Shown: piece by piece, positions 1 through 12,759 of the stretch | How the letters are laid out: each line of letters begins with the position of its first letter | How positions within the stretch are numbered: the first letter of the stretch is position 1 | NCBI GenBank assembly: GCA_026745465.1 | Contig: JACYXH010000692.1 | Span: 1,400,757-1,464,756 of the forward strand | From: Lota lota | Taxonomy: Eukaryota > Chordata > Actinopteri > Gadiformes > Lotidae | Direction: 5' to 3' | DNA: 64,000 nt | Translations under genes and position numbers: made by a program | The notes under the pieces: generated by a model | Database searches by the model: none | Seen by the model: only the letters and a program-made list of their open reading frames with translations | Told to the model about the DNA's origin: nothing

Positions 1-461
1 CAAACAGTTGGAGCAGTTTGGGAAACGGCACAAACTGTTTCTGTCTTACTATATCCTTCTGTGTGGATACTAATTTTCCCTGTAAAAACAACAATATTCA
101 CTAATAATAAACCAAGGGTTACTAAGGAACTTAATACATCATTTAAAAAAAAGCATATTTTATACATGGAATAGCCTGGAAATAAAGAAATGATCAGAGC
201 AGTAAGGAATGAGAAAGAAAGAAAGAAGAAAAGCTAAAATAATGTCTAAGTAAAAGTGGAACATTACTACAGTAGTGCTGATCTGCGGGCAGCCTGGAGG
301 GGAAGACCATCCTTGTCCTCAGTCACTCAGAGAGTCAGTGACAGTGACAGGAAACCTTTTAAAATCCAGAGAATAAAAGATGCCGATCTCCCAAATATTT
401 ATACTTTGAAAAACATGACTTTTCTGGAAATATCTCTCTCCTTGGAGAGTCTGTCTCTTCT

Positions 462-700
462 GACTGCGATACTGTTATCGGGCAGGAATGTGTTAGAGAT
501 CTTTTGAAACGGGTAAACATCCGGAAGGCCCCTGGTCAAGATCACATCTGTGGGCGCACAATGTGATATTATGCTGACCAGTTTAGCGGTGTCTGTCACC
601 GAGATGTCACTTGACTGTAACCGAATCCCTACTATCTTGATATCTTCTACTGTGATACATGTTCCAAAGTACACCAATCCCATGCAATTGATAGCAGGTG
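462..700 (+). pseudogene. non-LTR retrotransposon reverse transcriptase fragment (CR1/L2-like), broken
   Basis: Seen: the frame starting at 462 reads 34 codons to a TGA at 564 and contains VRDLLKRVNIRKAPGQDHI. This has the shape of the N-terminal reverse transcriptase block of LINEs (consensus roughly 'VNPRKAAGPDGI'). A second frame from about 625 reads IPTILISSTVIHVPK, which matches the following 'vPt.fk.tTIvPVPK' block. The two blocks are in order and at about the right distance, but in different frames, with stops between them. Known: these blocks mark RT domains 1-2 of CR1/L2/Jockey-group elements. Inference: an old, dead LINE copy, 5' and 3' truncated. An opposite-strand 106-codon frame (399-719) is a shadow of this fragment. 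The family assignment is less sure than the RT call. Confidence 0.7.
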
Positions 701-759
701 GAGGCGCAATGCGCTTCATTGAAGATTCCTTAACTGGTCTCTAGTCACTGCTGACGCCA

Positions 760-2080
760 ACTGACTGACTTAATGCAGCAACTCTTTGTGGGTCGTGTGA
801 GTTGGAGTGATTTTGTGAATGTCGATAGCAAGATGAGACATGCTGGACGATCTTATAAACAAAGAAAGAGGTACGGGCTAGCCAGTTACAGGATTTGATT
901 TAATTGATAACATTATTTCATCTATCATCATTGACAACGGATATGTCCAGGTATTTTTAAGGTACAAGCTATGTGAAATGTTGCGTATTGCAACTTTAAA
1001 GTTGACTCAAGGTATATTGTATTTCTGTATTTCTGTTCTCTTTTTTATTTCAGTGTCACATTTCATTATTTCCATCAGATTTCCTTTGCTGACTATTACT
1101 GTCTCAACTTGAGTCAGAAGTTCAAACTCATGTCCTTTGCTCACTCTCACAAAGTAAGTGTGTTTATGTCAAACTCAATGAGAAAAACTTTCAATTATGA
1201 CTCTCTTTTTGATGCTTCCTGTCACAAATCTGTCAATATCATTGACCTCTCGTATTGACAACCATGTTTTATTCATGTGTACTGCATAGAACAAAAAAAA
1301 TGTGTATAGAAACAAATAGTAGTAGAACTGGGCACTATCCACTATTCCACTAGTCCTTTATTTGTTCTCATGGTGCTTTTCATTAAATGTCAATTCACAG
1401 CAGCTCAGCTGAAGTGGAAGGAAGTCGGTATATACCACCATGACAGCTTAGCTTTGGGATTGGAGGCTGTCCATGTCTGCTGCATCGATGCAAAAAAAAA
1501 AATAGTACAGTACTTCAAAATGAAAACAAAAGGAACTTAATTATGTTTTAAGACGGCAATTTGCACCTTTCAAATCGTTTACTACCAAATCAGGGATTTG
1601 TTATGGTGTGGAGGTTCTTCGACATCATTGGAAGTCCTTTTGTTCCATCCCAGCATCATATCAGCACTACATGGCCAATGAATGGCTGGTGTTAATAAAA
1701 TAGCCAGATTAAAATGTGTTGTTGAGCGTACAACTTGTAGGCCGGAGCTATGTAAAGTGATCATTTAAGTCTCCCATTCCTTTCCCAATTATGACCATAC
1801 TGCCATCAACATCAGCGAAAGTATAGCACCGTAATAGTTATAAAGTTCAAGTTGTCGAGCGCTACTTCACTCCACTCCAAGGCGCGCGACTACAGGAGGT
1901 CCACACACCCCACAGCCATAAGTCCGCACACTGTTGAATGTAATAACAAAATGATGGTTTCTGCTGGTGGTAATATTGCTTTAAGGTTATGGCTGTCAGT
2001 GATCATCTCCAGCAATGAGCATTACAGCCTATGTCCTCCCAACATCCAGTCCAGCAGAGCCTATAAAGGCCCTCCTGCAG
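760..2080. other. anonymous AT-rich DNA
   Basis: No recognisable gene or repeat was seen. The stretch has short A runs (1491-1501) and a few short open frames without recognisable domains, such as 60 codons on the minus strand at 1582-1764. Confidence 0.4.
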
Positions 2081-2082
2081 CA

Positions 2083-2105
2083 CCCCCCCCCCCCCCCCCC
2101 CCCCC
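2083..2105. repeat. poly-C homopolymer, 23 bp
   Basis: An uninterrupted C run. It makes the proline stretch seen in the overlapping open frame, which is therefore not evidence of a protein. Confidence 0.97.
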
Positions 2106-2668
2106 TTCCCCAACTCTCAGTTCAGCCAATCAGGATATATGCATGGGCATTAGCTCCCAGAAAGCCAAATGGTGCAATTGAACTCTGACCTGCTTTCAGT
2201 GGAGAATGGATTGATACTGAATTATTCTAGTTTCCTATGCGGCAGTGTCCAGAATAGCAGCTGCTCTAATTTCCTTTGACAGATCGTTAAAGAGCGCCCT
2301 GCACTCACGTGTTAATCACGTCCACTTGTTAGGAACATGGGCCGCTAACACGCCCGGCTTCAGCTTCAGCAACGCAATGTGAAATAAGAAACACTTTCCA
2401 CTGGTGCAATTGTCTTGAACCAAGCAACTGTCTTGAACCAAGCCAAGGCCCCTTATATGTCATTATGAGAAGAAGGCAGGTAACCTTGTGAGGGACATGA
2501 TGATAACAACCCTATTAATAACACCAATACTGTTAGTGCTACTACTGCTATGATTACTACTACCTCTACTACTCATCATCATCTCAAACATAATCTCCTA
2601 ACCCTGTTATCAAATACTTATTTCTACTTAAATTACAATGTAAAATTGCTGACCAGATTGACCTATAA

Positions 2669-2738
2669 GTGTGTGTGTGTGTGTGTGTTTGTGAGTATGA
2701 GTGCACATGCGCACACACACACGTGTGTGTCTGTGTGA
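2669..2738. repeat. compound (GT)n-(CA)n-(GT)n microsatellite
   Basis: A GT run at 2669-2688 is followed by a CA run that switches to GT at 2722/2723. The switch gives a perfect 16-bp palindrome at 2715-2730. Such purine-pyrimidine alternation can adopt Z-DNA or a small cruciform. Confidence 0.93.
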
Positions 2739-2869
2739 GCTGTCTGGATGCATGGCTCTCGCATAACAAACAGCAATGTGTTAGTAAATTAGCACTGGTC
2801 AGATGCAGTCACAACGTACATGGAGCTGATTTTTGTGCGAGACAGCAGTAATAAGCCCTCCAAATAGCA

Positions 2870-5790
2870 ATAGCAGATTAAGCACCACAGCTGACTGTTG
2901 CCTGCCAACGCTTCTCATAAGGCAATGTCAATGTATGGTTAACAAAATTAGCATGCATCGCAAGCACTGACAAATGATAGATCACCCCTGCCATTGGTTG
3001 GGGTCTCCAAGCAGCAACCTGTGTTATGGCCAATATGTGTGTGATTGAAAATTACTTGATTGCATTTGTGAATTCTGTAACTCAGCGTACAATTGTAAAC
3101 AGTATACTCGTAAGGAATAGCATTTTATTGCGTATTTAGGTATTGATGCTGGTGGAAAAGCATCAAAGACAAAATTCTGGAGAGATTAAAAATGATCAAA
3201 CAAATAGCAACTAATAATGACGACAATAAAAAATCTAAATAAAACAATAAAAGACAATAAAAGCCTCATAGGGGCCTCTTTATATACTCTCAGTACAATA
3301 GTAGCGGTTATTACATTTTTTGTTTTTCTGAGACTGAGATAACATTATGATTTCTTTGATATCATAATTGATTTCTCAGGCATTCTGAAAATAGCACTGA
3401 ATTGAAGTAGTTCCTATACCCTTATTTTGTAGAATGCTTACATAGGGTCCACCTCCCTCAACTCATTAACAACAGGTTACTTATACAGTTACGTAAATAT
3501 AGTATTTCTGTTTATTTTTGTGAGATGTTGCGATGGATGTTGATAATGACACATATTTGACCGTTCCCCACATTATTTCCCTACAGTGGCCTCTCTGTAG
3601 GTCTTTTACATGTAGAATATGAATTTGTTTCTCCATTGGATAAATTATGGTTAGGCAACCAACTATACACTATCGGATGATTCCACAATTCAGAGTCCAT
3701 GGTTGTTGGACTCAGCCAGTGGGTACAATTTTAAACAAATGTAATTAAAGTGCAGTAAATTTATATTTATACGACTAAAACATAGTCGCTCTTCAGCTTA
3801 GTGGTTCAGATGTAAATAAGCAGGCACAGTCCTGTTGAAATGGGCAGTTTTCTTTTCTTATATGATCTTCAACAGACTCATCTATGCCATTGTATCACTG
3901 TTACTGAAATAAGAACGTCATTTAGTGAAAACATGAGTCAAATCCTATGTTTTTGCCAGTCACTAAAGTAACTCAGATGGCGTTCTTTTGGTGATGTTGA
4001 AGTGTCTTTTAGTATGCTCTTCAAAGTTACGATGAAGTGCACCAGAGGCGAGGTGTTTGTGGATGTGTTGAGCTCTGTCTAGGCAGTGGTTGATGTTGAT
4101 GGCAGCGTCCGGGAGAGGCTTATGCTTCCCGGACACTTTTAGCATAACGCCACGGTGTGTGGCACATTTCATATATAACCTTTGTTGTATATGCTCATTA
4201 ATCGCTCATTAATGCTCCTACACAACAAAGGTACTAAAAAAGTAACAAATGGTTTCATAGCCATGGGGATAACACCCCCTCCCCCCTCCGTCCTTGAACT
4301 CTCATCCCAAAGCATTTTCTTTTATCTCATAGCGTTGAAATTCGAGCTGAAACAGGGGTTCACTTACACTTTAAAAAAAATTTGTCCTCCTCTTGCCCTT
4401 TTACATTTACATTGTATTGTACTGAAATCAATAAATTTTATCAAATCAGCCCCTTCGCTACGATGCCATTTACTGATCTATTGCTCCCGTGTGTGTAACA
4501 TTTAATTAATAATACAAACATTACATTTACACAAAACTGATGACAAATAGATATGATTAAATACAACCCAAACATTTGCTTGAATTTAAATCACCATTAA
4601 ATCAAATGTATGGTTTTGCAAATTAGAAAGTACAGATTACAGCTGAACAATGTTTTTTTGTTTTTTTTGCATCTACAGCATATCACGGAAGAGGGAAATC
4701 CCTCTATTCTATTGAGCAGACAAGCGGACTAACCAGTAACCTGTTGTGAGCATGCAGTGGATTTGTAGTATGTCATCTAATCTTTTCTTAAATGTGGGGG
4801 AGGGAGAAACGATCCAACCCTTTTGTTGCATGCTCTGGGTCTAATACTGCTAAGTCTTTTAGAATCGAACCATGGAGAAAGGCTTTGGGGAAGTCTTTTG
4901 TTGAGTAGATGTTGGTGCATAAGCGATAAGAAGATTGAGCTGCTCTCATGTTTTAACAACAAAGTTTGGGGGTAATCCACCAACAGCGGAATGGGTAATC
5001 TTGCGTATCGGCAGTAGGGAGGAGGCACTCCGGACCGACCTGATTGGTTGGATTTCAAGAGAACATGAACCACTTCTGTTTTCACTCTAACTGATTTAGG
5101 AAATAAAACCTTGCACTGATGACTCCAACCATGACTGATGAAGACAAACATGACATCTCAGCTTCAACCATTAGACAGTAAAGAGTTATCAATGGAACAG
5201 GTTTTGCAAAGACCAAATTAAAGGATAATTCTGACATGGCAGGGGTGTAAGCTGTAATGAGATACGATGTAACATAATATACTACACATTAACGTTATCG
5301 TCATAATGCATGTGAATTGCCTTAGTTATCGCTGAACCGTTGATTGTCAAATTGAAGTTGACATCAGGCGGCCTCCTTGACAGTGTTGCACCGGACGTCA
5401 TTTGTTTAGCACATTTAGCACAACAACTCAATTTTAGAACGGCTAGGATGAGATAGGAACATGATAGATTGTATTTTTGCGTCAGACAGATGGATGGTTG
5501 ATCGGTCGCTGGGTTATGTAAGGTTACAGTGATGTACGGTGTTGCCATGGTGTTGTGCCATGGCAGCGTGTTGTTTTCATCACTTGAAGAAAAGCAACAA
5601 CAAATAAATACAGTTAACACAGGCAGGATACACAGCAGTTTTCATATGCCTAATCTACTAAATACATTTATTATACAGTAAAGGTACTAACAAGTGATGG
5701 AAGTGAGATTTTTGTTCAGTGAAAATGTAAGAGGTATTTCAAAATACATGGGTAAAACAAGTGTTCCTTTTAAAGCACAACTTTAGTATT
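2870..5790. other. anonymous AT-rich DNA
   Basis: No gene was recognised. Open frames on the minus strand at 3963-4172 (69 codons), 4777-5151 (124 codons) and 5282-5620 (112 codons) have no motif I can name and no flanking splice or promoter pattern that convinces me. Confidence 0.35.
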
Positions 5791-5793
5791 ACT

Positions 5794-5840
5794 GAACACT
5801 TTACAATATGGGTACATTAATTAACCATTAATAACAGAGG
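5794..5840 (+). repeat. single end of a 'CACTTTACAAT' DNA-repeat family
   Basis: Seen: AACACTTTACAATATGGG followed by a TTAATTAAC-rich stretch. It resembles the reverse complement of the terminus at 10275-10296. From memory, repeats with ends like GTAACACTTTACAATAAGG and TTAAC-rich interiors are common in fish. Only one end is visible here, so the element limits are unknown. Confidence 0.45.
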
Positions 5841-6134
5841 TTAAGGCAATTATAAACAGTGTTATATAGCATAAGCATTATCCCCTGCTAGCATGAAAGA
5901 ATAACGTCGCGTAGCCTTGCGTCGAGCTGTAAGAAATGATCCAACTCTAATCAGTGAGCGCTGCTGCACTGAGCCTGTCTGAGGAGCAGCAGACACACGT
6001 ACGACGCGCAGCAAAAGGCTAAAATAGACTTGAAGTCTATTTTGACGCATGTCACCAGGTCCCTCTACACAATATTCAATTAATAAACATCCATTTATGT
6101 GTGTTTTCGAAGTTAAAGTACTTATTCGCTGTCT

Positions 6135-6150
6135 GGGGGGGGGGGGGGGG
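6135..6150. repeat. poly-G homopolymer, 16 bp
   Basis: An uninterrupted G run close to the left end of the 6.3-kb mobile element. Confidence 0.95.
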
Positions 6151-6260
6151 TTAGAAGGGTTTTGAATAATGTACATATTTAGCAGCTATTTCAATGTTTA
6201 AACAAGGCCAAAAGACACAAAAAAGCTCTACCTGCTAATAATAACAGGTTGGTAATTTTA

Positions 6261-8821
6261 GGGGGTCATATTATGCACCTTTCATGGTTATTTACTTCAT
6301 TTAGGGGTACTACTAGAATAGGTTTACATGCATTTAATGTAATAAAAAAAATACACGTTATTATTGTCTCACACTGTTCATTGCTGCAGAACCGCTGTCA
6401 GCCTGTCAAAAACGCTCGGTTTTAGCTCCTGACTCTTTAAGGTCCCGCCTCCCGACAATCCCATTCTGTTGTGATTGGTCAAATGCTTAGCGCCTGGATA
6501 AACATGTGCCCTATGCAGTGATGTTGCCGCCTGAGTGTATTTGTAACTGTATTTGTTCTAAGTGAATGTTATTTTTCTTATTATGTTGTAAGACAAATGA
6601 ATGGGGTTCCAGTCCCCCCTACATGCATGGCACACATCCACATCCAGGCCTAGAGCCTAACTGTTTCAATAATGAAACAACTGTCTAAAATAAAATCAGA
6701 ACAATGAGGTTTCATTATACCACAGGACCCAAATAATTAATGAAGACATTTGAAATAAATTATTTTCATTTTTTGCAAATGTAAATAATGTCAGCTCGAG
6801 CTACTTAGAAAGGAATGTCAGGGTCTTCGTTCCATCTTGTCTGGTACTCCGGACCCGCCAGAGGTTTCCTAATCCAGCTGGATATTATGCTGGCTTCCGA
6901 CCGCCCTTTGGCAAAAACAACCTCCTTTTTTTCACATCCACTGTCCCATCAAGTTGACCACATAATCTGTCAAATAGTGCGTTCAAATATTTACTTAGTG
7001 TTTCTGAATGTACCTTCCTTGTACATTTGTTAAGTGTGCCCATAATTATTAAAAAAAAATATATATATATTACTGTATGTCTAATACAATTTAAGTAAAA
7101 GTCTGCCTGTTTTTATTGGCTTTGCAGTGCATTCACCATTCTTGGACTTGACCACACATATGCACGTCAATACATGTGCACACATTGTACACACACCAAC
7201 ACAATTTCCTTATATATTAAATACAGCCCAGACCGTGGTCTTATTACTGTGGTGGAACAACTACACTGTTGGGTATATAGAGAGCGGCCTCCACGTAACA
7301 GAGCTAAGTAAAATGCACAAAATGAAAGGAAAACAGTGGCTCAGAGCATGGTGAATAACTGTATCGCAGCCGAAACATTACAGCTTGTATAATCATAAAT
7401 GCCAATGTTTTGAGCAGTGCTGGAAGTTATAGTGCGGCATACGGCGGCGCCAATGTTAAAGCTCTCATTGGAAACACGACCCAAGTCATTTCCAATGAAG
7501 ACACACTGCTTTGAATGTATGGGGGTACTTAAAATTATCATGAAACTAAAAAATGGGGTTTGTACATTGTGCAAAGTTTTAATAAATTGCACTGCAGCAC
7601 TAGCGCTATTCAAGAGCATACAAAGAAATGCACTATTGTAGACGATGGACCGCCAGATAAGAAAATAAAATTGTAACTGGAGTATATTACCTTAGCAGCC
7701 TGTTATTATTAGTAGGTAGAGCCTTTTGACACAGGAGGAGGAGCGTGAATGGTTGGTTCCTGAGGAAAGAGTTGTCAAAGCGATGGTGCTAGAAAAAAAA
7801 GCAACACTTATGCAATAAAAACATTTTGCAATTTATTTAGAGTGAGTGAATCTTTTAAAATGAATGCACACAGATGGATGTCACATGACATTTGATGTCA
7901 CCAAATGACAAAGTTAGCAGAAAATGTTAGTCTTGAGCCCTGCCAGGACAGCGACTACAGATCATCCGAGACGAAGAGAAGGTCTGAGACGATTCACTCT
8001 GTACCGTAAGTACGGCACAAAACCTTTTTGGAGTAAAATGAACCGAACAATACATACATGTACCGAACAGTGACAAGAGAACCGAACGTTTCCGATTTTT
8101 TTCTTGAACCGTTTCAATCTTTAATTTATACACAATAACGTGAGCTAGCAAGTTAGCCAGAGCCTATAGCTGATTAACACAATAAGGTAAGGTAGCTTTC
8201 CCACTGGGTGTACATATCAGCTACAAACACACTTGAACACTTGGTAGTAGCGACCTTGTTTGTTTTAAACGGAACAAATTCACAGCATACTTACAGGTTT
8301 TGAGCCTTAATCTACAGGTTGCGAATCTCCAGCAGTAGACTGTGCAGGAATACTACTCAGGAAGCAGACCTCCGTAAAAGGAAGGGAACGTTCAAAAGAA
8401 ATTGTACCCACTGATTCTTCATTTCGTCTTCCTTTGGTAGTCCATACAAAGGGGATTGGCCTTGGCAGTGACAACAACAGTGTCTTCTGGACATGGCACT
8501 ACCAGAAACGAGTTTGGTTCTGGTAGTGCCCAGTCCAGAAGACGCTGTTGTAACTAGCTTTGATTGAGTGCGTGCCAGAGCAGCTGAGAGGCGGGAGTCC
8601 TACACATCCTTAATTGTTTGACGTAACATAATTACTGAAGTAAAGGCTGACTACAACCGAGCTGTTTCAGGCAGTTCACGAGATATGTTTTCTGTGGGAG
8701 GGAGGACTCCCCCTGGCGTGGACTTTGAGCTTTTTAGCTTAGCAGACCTTATACATGGATACAAAACCTATATGACACACTAAAGGAAAGGGAAAAACCA
8801 AACAAACATAACATGACCCCT
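6261..8821. mobile_element. non-autonomous DNA transposon copy, 2.56 kb, with TTA-type flanks
   Basis: Seen: the left end is GGGGGTCATATTATG (6261-6275). The right end, read on the minus strand from 8821, is AGGGGTCATGTTATG, so 13 of 15 positions match. Both sides carry TTA (6258-6260 and 8822-8824), and the shared flank can be read as TTTA. Known: PIF/Harbinger elements duplicate a 3-bp TWA target; piggyBac and Kolobok use TTAA. Inference: a Harbinger-like or TTAA-type cut-and-paste element; the sequence does not settle which. No transposase frame is recognisable inside. The first 150 bp closely match a second copy at 56765. It includes a 34-bp imperfect inverted repeat (8474-8551). The length suggests nested insertions or an internally decayed long copy. 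Confidence 0.6.
8474..8551. repeat. imperfect inverted repeat, 34-bp arms, 10-nt loop
   Basis: The arms 8474-8507 and 8518-8551 are reverse complements at 31 of 34 positions. The repeat lies inside the 6.3-8.8 kb mobile element, near its right end, and would form a strong stem in single-stranded DNA or RNA. Confidence 0.85.
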
Positions 8822-9840
8822 TTAATGAACATGATAGATGTAACAATGTTAGCATGAATAGAACAGGTAGCAATGTTTTGTCCTTTTATGGTGATATGTC
8901 ACCCACAATAGCACCTGTCTGATTTCTCTTTGTGTGAATAGCGCTAGTCCTGCTGTGCAATTTCATCAAAACGTTTCACAATGTTCAAACCGCCTATTTG
9001 TTTTTTGGTATTTGGAAGTGGGTATACTCTCATGCTAAGGAATGTGTCTTCCAAACATTGAAACCCTGCAGTAATCAAGTCAGACTCAGACCAATGGGTG
9101 GCTCTGAAAGCTACTTGCATCCAATCAGCAATCTTAAGTGATATTGTAGTTTTGCTTTTTGCCTTATTACGATTCTTGCGATTCTGCAGCAGTGGTATTC
9201 GCCAACTTCGATTCATGCAGGGAAAGATATGTACTATGAACTTACATTATTTTCTCCGAACATTTAAATATTCATTTCGAAAACCAACAATTATCCAAAA
9301 CTTGATATTATGTATTCGGGCCAGTCCTAGTAGACAATCAACAAGCCAAATGTACCACACAAGCACTCTCCTTCCCTCCTCCCTCCTGCTTTGGAACTGT
9401 GAGTGCAGCGGAATATTGTGGTTGACTGCGGTTGTGACGGATATTTTATGTTGTTTGTGGTGACCGTCGATCACTGCCGCTCAGACGATTGTTACAAATA
9501 TGGCACAGCCCTAGTAGTTGCATATTGCAGGGGGAAAACTGCTCTATTGTCAAATTTTGTAATAGATATCACCCAAATGGTTCAATAGTTAAAATAATAA
9601 TCAACTAGTGTTATAAGATGTTGTGCATCACCACAAAAACATGAATAATAGCAAAAACATATAATAAGTGCAGTGAACAGACGCGTTGCTTCTGTTGCTC
9701 CCGACGCCCCACTTACCAAGTGGTTAGCGGAGCTGGTTAAAAAGCTACGCGACGCAACGCATTCATGCTCGGTGTAGTTCCCGGGTTAGGGTTAGACAGT
9801 TAATTAATGATTTAATTCAAAAATGGATCATTTCAAAAAT
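8822..9840. other. unassigned DNA with an unrecognised 90-codon minus-strand frame
   Basis: The minus-strand frame at 8944-9216 is not low-complexity (it includes KIADWMQVAFRATHW), but I recognise no family. A 121-codon plus-strand frame overlaps it. Either could be repeat-derived or chance. Confidence 0.25.
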
Positions 9841-10084
9841 TAGGCCTGGGCGATAAATGCAATAACAATGGCGCTAACGCAAATTCGTTTTACCACCACA
9901 CATATTTTGGGACGCATTAACATACATACATTTCCATGAAGCTAGTATTTTTTGTCCATTACCATGTTGAAAAATGCCCTGAAGGGTGCATTTGGATTCA
10001 ACATAGATTTAGATAAAAACAGACTTTTCTTTTTGATAACTGCGTTTAATCGCAATTCAATAATTTAATCACATGACAGCCCTA
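9841..10084. mobile_element. hAT-like MITE, 244 bp
   Basis: Seen: the left end is TAGGCCTGGGCGATAAAT. The right end, read inward on the minus strand, is TAGGGCTGTCATGTGATTAA. Terminal TAGGSCTG plus GATTAA/CGATTAA-rich subterminal sequence is typical of fish hAT MITEs. The 8-bp flanks (tcaaaaat and gaaataat) match at only 5 of 8 positions, consistent with an aged target duplication. There is no coding capacity. Confidence 0.65.
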
Positions 10085-10296
10085 GAAATAATGTACAAAT
10101 TAAATAATGTATGAATTAATACCTTAGCTTAGATGAACACCATTACCATCGTTAACATGAACGCCATTAGTAAACATGAACACCATAAGTAAATTGTAAC
10201 TGGTCCATTAGTTAACTGTTAATTAACTGTTAATGATTATTAATGCATTTACAAATGGAATGGTTAGTTAATTTAACCTTATTGTAAAGTGTTACC
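10085..10296 (+). repeat. TTAAC-rich DNA-repeat fragment ending in the 'GTAAAGTGTTACC' terminus
   Basis: Seen: repeated TTAAC/GTTAA/ATGAACACC words run into a terminus at 10275-10296 containing TTGTAAAGTGTTACC. This resembles the 3' end of a widespread fish DNA repeat whose other end reads GGTAACACTTTACAA. No matching left end lies nearby; the hAT-like MITE abuts it at 10084. Probably a truncated copy. Confidence 0.5.
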
Positions 10297-10656
10297 AATG
10301 CACATTGTTTCATTTTCATTTCATTTGGCTGCTAATGATTGGCTTTCTCTCAGCAACAAGTCTAATCTCGCTTTTACAGAAGCTTTCTCATTACACTCAT
10401 TCATTTGATGAGAAGTGGCTGAAGGGAAGGACATTCTCGAGATGGATAATACTACTGCTAGGTAAAGCTTTAACGCAGTGCTCATGTATCTTGCCAAAAT
10501 GTTAATTGGCACTCAGTTTGTATATTTAACATAAAGCTAAAATATTATTGGAGGGCCTGCAAGACAACTCAAGTTTTGAAGTTTATAAAGTGGAAGAGGC
10601 TGGTAATAAATATTGATAAAGTCACTGTTCCACAGAGCAAAAACAATGCCTGCCTA

Positions 10657-10686
10657 CCTACTACTACCACAACTACTACCACAACT

Positions 10687-10723
<37 letters not shown>

Positions 10724-10978
10724 ACACTACTTTTATTATTACTGTTACTTCTACTACATATACTGCTACTGCTGCAACTATTACGTCTATACGACTACTA
10801 GTACTATACCTTTACTATTACTGTTACTACCAGTACCGACTATTACTACTATTATTAGTAGTAGTTGGCTTACTATTACTACTACTTCAAAATTTGCTAC
10901 TACTACAAATACAAAAATATATAAATAAGTAAGAATAGTAACAGTTATTGTTATTATTATTATTATTATTATCATTAA
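10657..10978. repeat. (CTA)n / (TTA)n trinucleotide tract, imperfect
   Basis: Degenerate CTA/ACT repeats run from 10657 to about 10910 and end in a purer TTA run (about 10948-10978). They produce a poly-Thr frame and a poly-Leu frame that have no other protein character. Confidence 0.9.
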
Positions 10979-11273
10979 TATTGTAATAATCTTTTCAAAT
11001 ATCCTTACCCTACCCTACTTAATTTTTGAAGTATATTTTTCATGTATATTCATTCGTACAAGCATTTTATATTTAGCAACGGTTGCATGTCCATACATCA
11101 ATATTGACTTGTCTTGTGTTAACAATCCTTGGGTTCAAGTCCTTGACTTATAAAGATACAAACTTAAGTTAAGTCATGCTGGATTCAGCCCATGTACACT
11201 TGACCAAATCTCATTCAGTCTGCCAGTGAGATTGGCCCCAAAGTTGGAGTTTGCTCAGCAGCAGACGTGCTAT

Positions 11274-11421
<148 letters not shown>

Positions 11422-11568
11422 TCCTGCAGGTTATCAGAGCAGGGGCCATGGCCAGAATCACTTCCCCAAACCCTCAAATCTCTCTATCCCCAAGCACCAG
11501 CTACATCCTAATTGGCTTTTGTGATTGTCTCGTTAGATATCCAGGAATCCCCACCCAAATGTATGGTG

Positions 11569-11570
<2 letters not shown>

Positions 11571-11607
<37 letters not shown>

Positions 11608-11760
11608 GTGGTTTGTGACTAGATGTGTGTTATGTGCGTGTGTTTTGTGTGTTCCTGTAGGTGGTATGTGTCCCTGTGACCGTATTCTGTGTGTGTGTGT
11701 GCGCGTGTATGTGTAGTATGCTATGTGTGTGTGTGTGTGAGTGGTTCTGTGTGTGTTGAG
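11571..11760. repeat. (GT)18 microsatellite followed by GT-rich degenerate tract
   Basis: Perfect GT runs from 11571 to 11606. It is followed by about 150 bp of interrupted GTGTGT words up to a G run at 11761-11766. Confidence 0.93.
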
Positions 11761-11779
11761 GGGGGGCTGTGGACTCATC

Positions 11780-12715
11780 CAGTAGGTTACCCCCCCCCAC
11801 CACAAAGTGAGCCTCCAGAGGCCAATCACCAACCTCTCCTCCGATGTCTTAAGAAGGGCAGTCCCTGAGGTCATGACCCCAAGCTCTCTGGGATCAAGGA
11901 GCTATGCGGCCGTGGTGGTACCCTCAACGCAAGTTCACCCCCCAACACCATTACCACCCCAAGACTACACTATCTAATTAAACTTGGGAGGTGGACAATG
12001 GGCAGCCTAACTCTAAGTAATGACCACAGCTCTCAGCTTCTCCACAATACTTTCTCAATCGTTTTCTTTTTCTGCTCTTACTTTTTCTTAGTTTATCAAA
12101 CTCCAGATCTAGGTTTTTGATAATGTACCACTTTGAGGAGAGTAAACATATCAGCAGATGGGGAAATGGGGCTGAAATTGGCAATAATTATATCGAAAGG
12201 GGAGCAACTTATCTCCCTTAAAATCGTGCTGAAGACATTTTCCTCCTATTGATTGAGAGATTGACTTTTTAAAATGCAATATAAGTACGCATCGCTGTAT
12301 AGCAAGCATGGTGATTTTTAGTGACAAAAACATTGATTCGCTGAGATGCCGTATAGATCCTGAGAGATCATGGTATCAATAAGTTAGGAACCTTGTCAGG
12401 GTAAGAAATTCCAAGGGAATTCTTCTGACATGTTATTTATCTTCCTTAATGGTGGGAGGCTGAAGCGCCCACAATAATTTGTAAAACCATGGCAATGTCA
12501 TGTTCCATTTACTGTAATCAAATCAAGAAATGAGACTTGATAAATCAAGGCTTGTATCCTCTTTATTATTTAAATAACCTGCCTACAGCAAGGTGAGTGT
12601 TTTTCACTTGACTAAAGACCTGAATTACTTTTTATTATTATTTTTGAACTAGATGGAGAAAAAAAAGATGTCTTATTCTAACTGCAGAACAATTGTTCAA
12701 ACTGTTTCATAGGTC
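11780..12715. other. anonymous DNA
   Basis: A short C run (11791-11798) and otherwise unique-looking sequence. No open frame with recognisable content. Confidence 0.35.
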
Positions 12716-12759
12716 GTGTACAGGTTTTTGCTGATTATAAAAATAATAACTAGTAAACA

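Noticed and set aside
399-719. 106-codon minus-strand frame
   Set aside because: It lies antisense to the fossil LINE reverse transcriptase blocks, so it is a shadow.
4777-5151. 124-codon minus-strand frame
   Set aside because: No motif, no start context and no similarity I can recognise; likely chance.
10576-10932. 118-codon poly-Thr frame
   Set aside because: It comes from the ACT/CTA trinucleotide tract and has no domain, no signal and no splice context.
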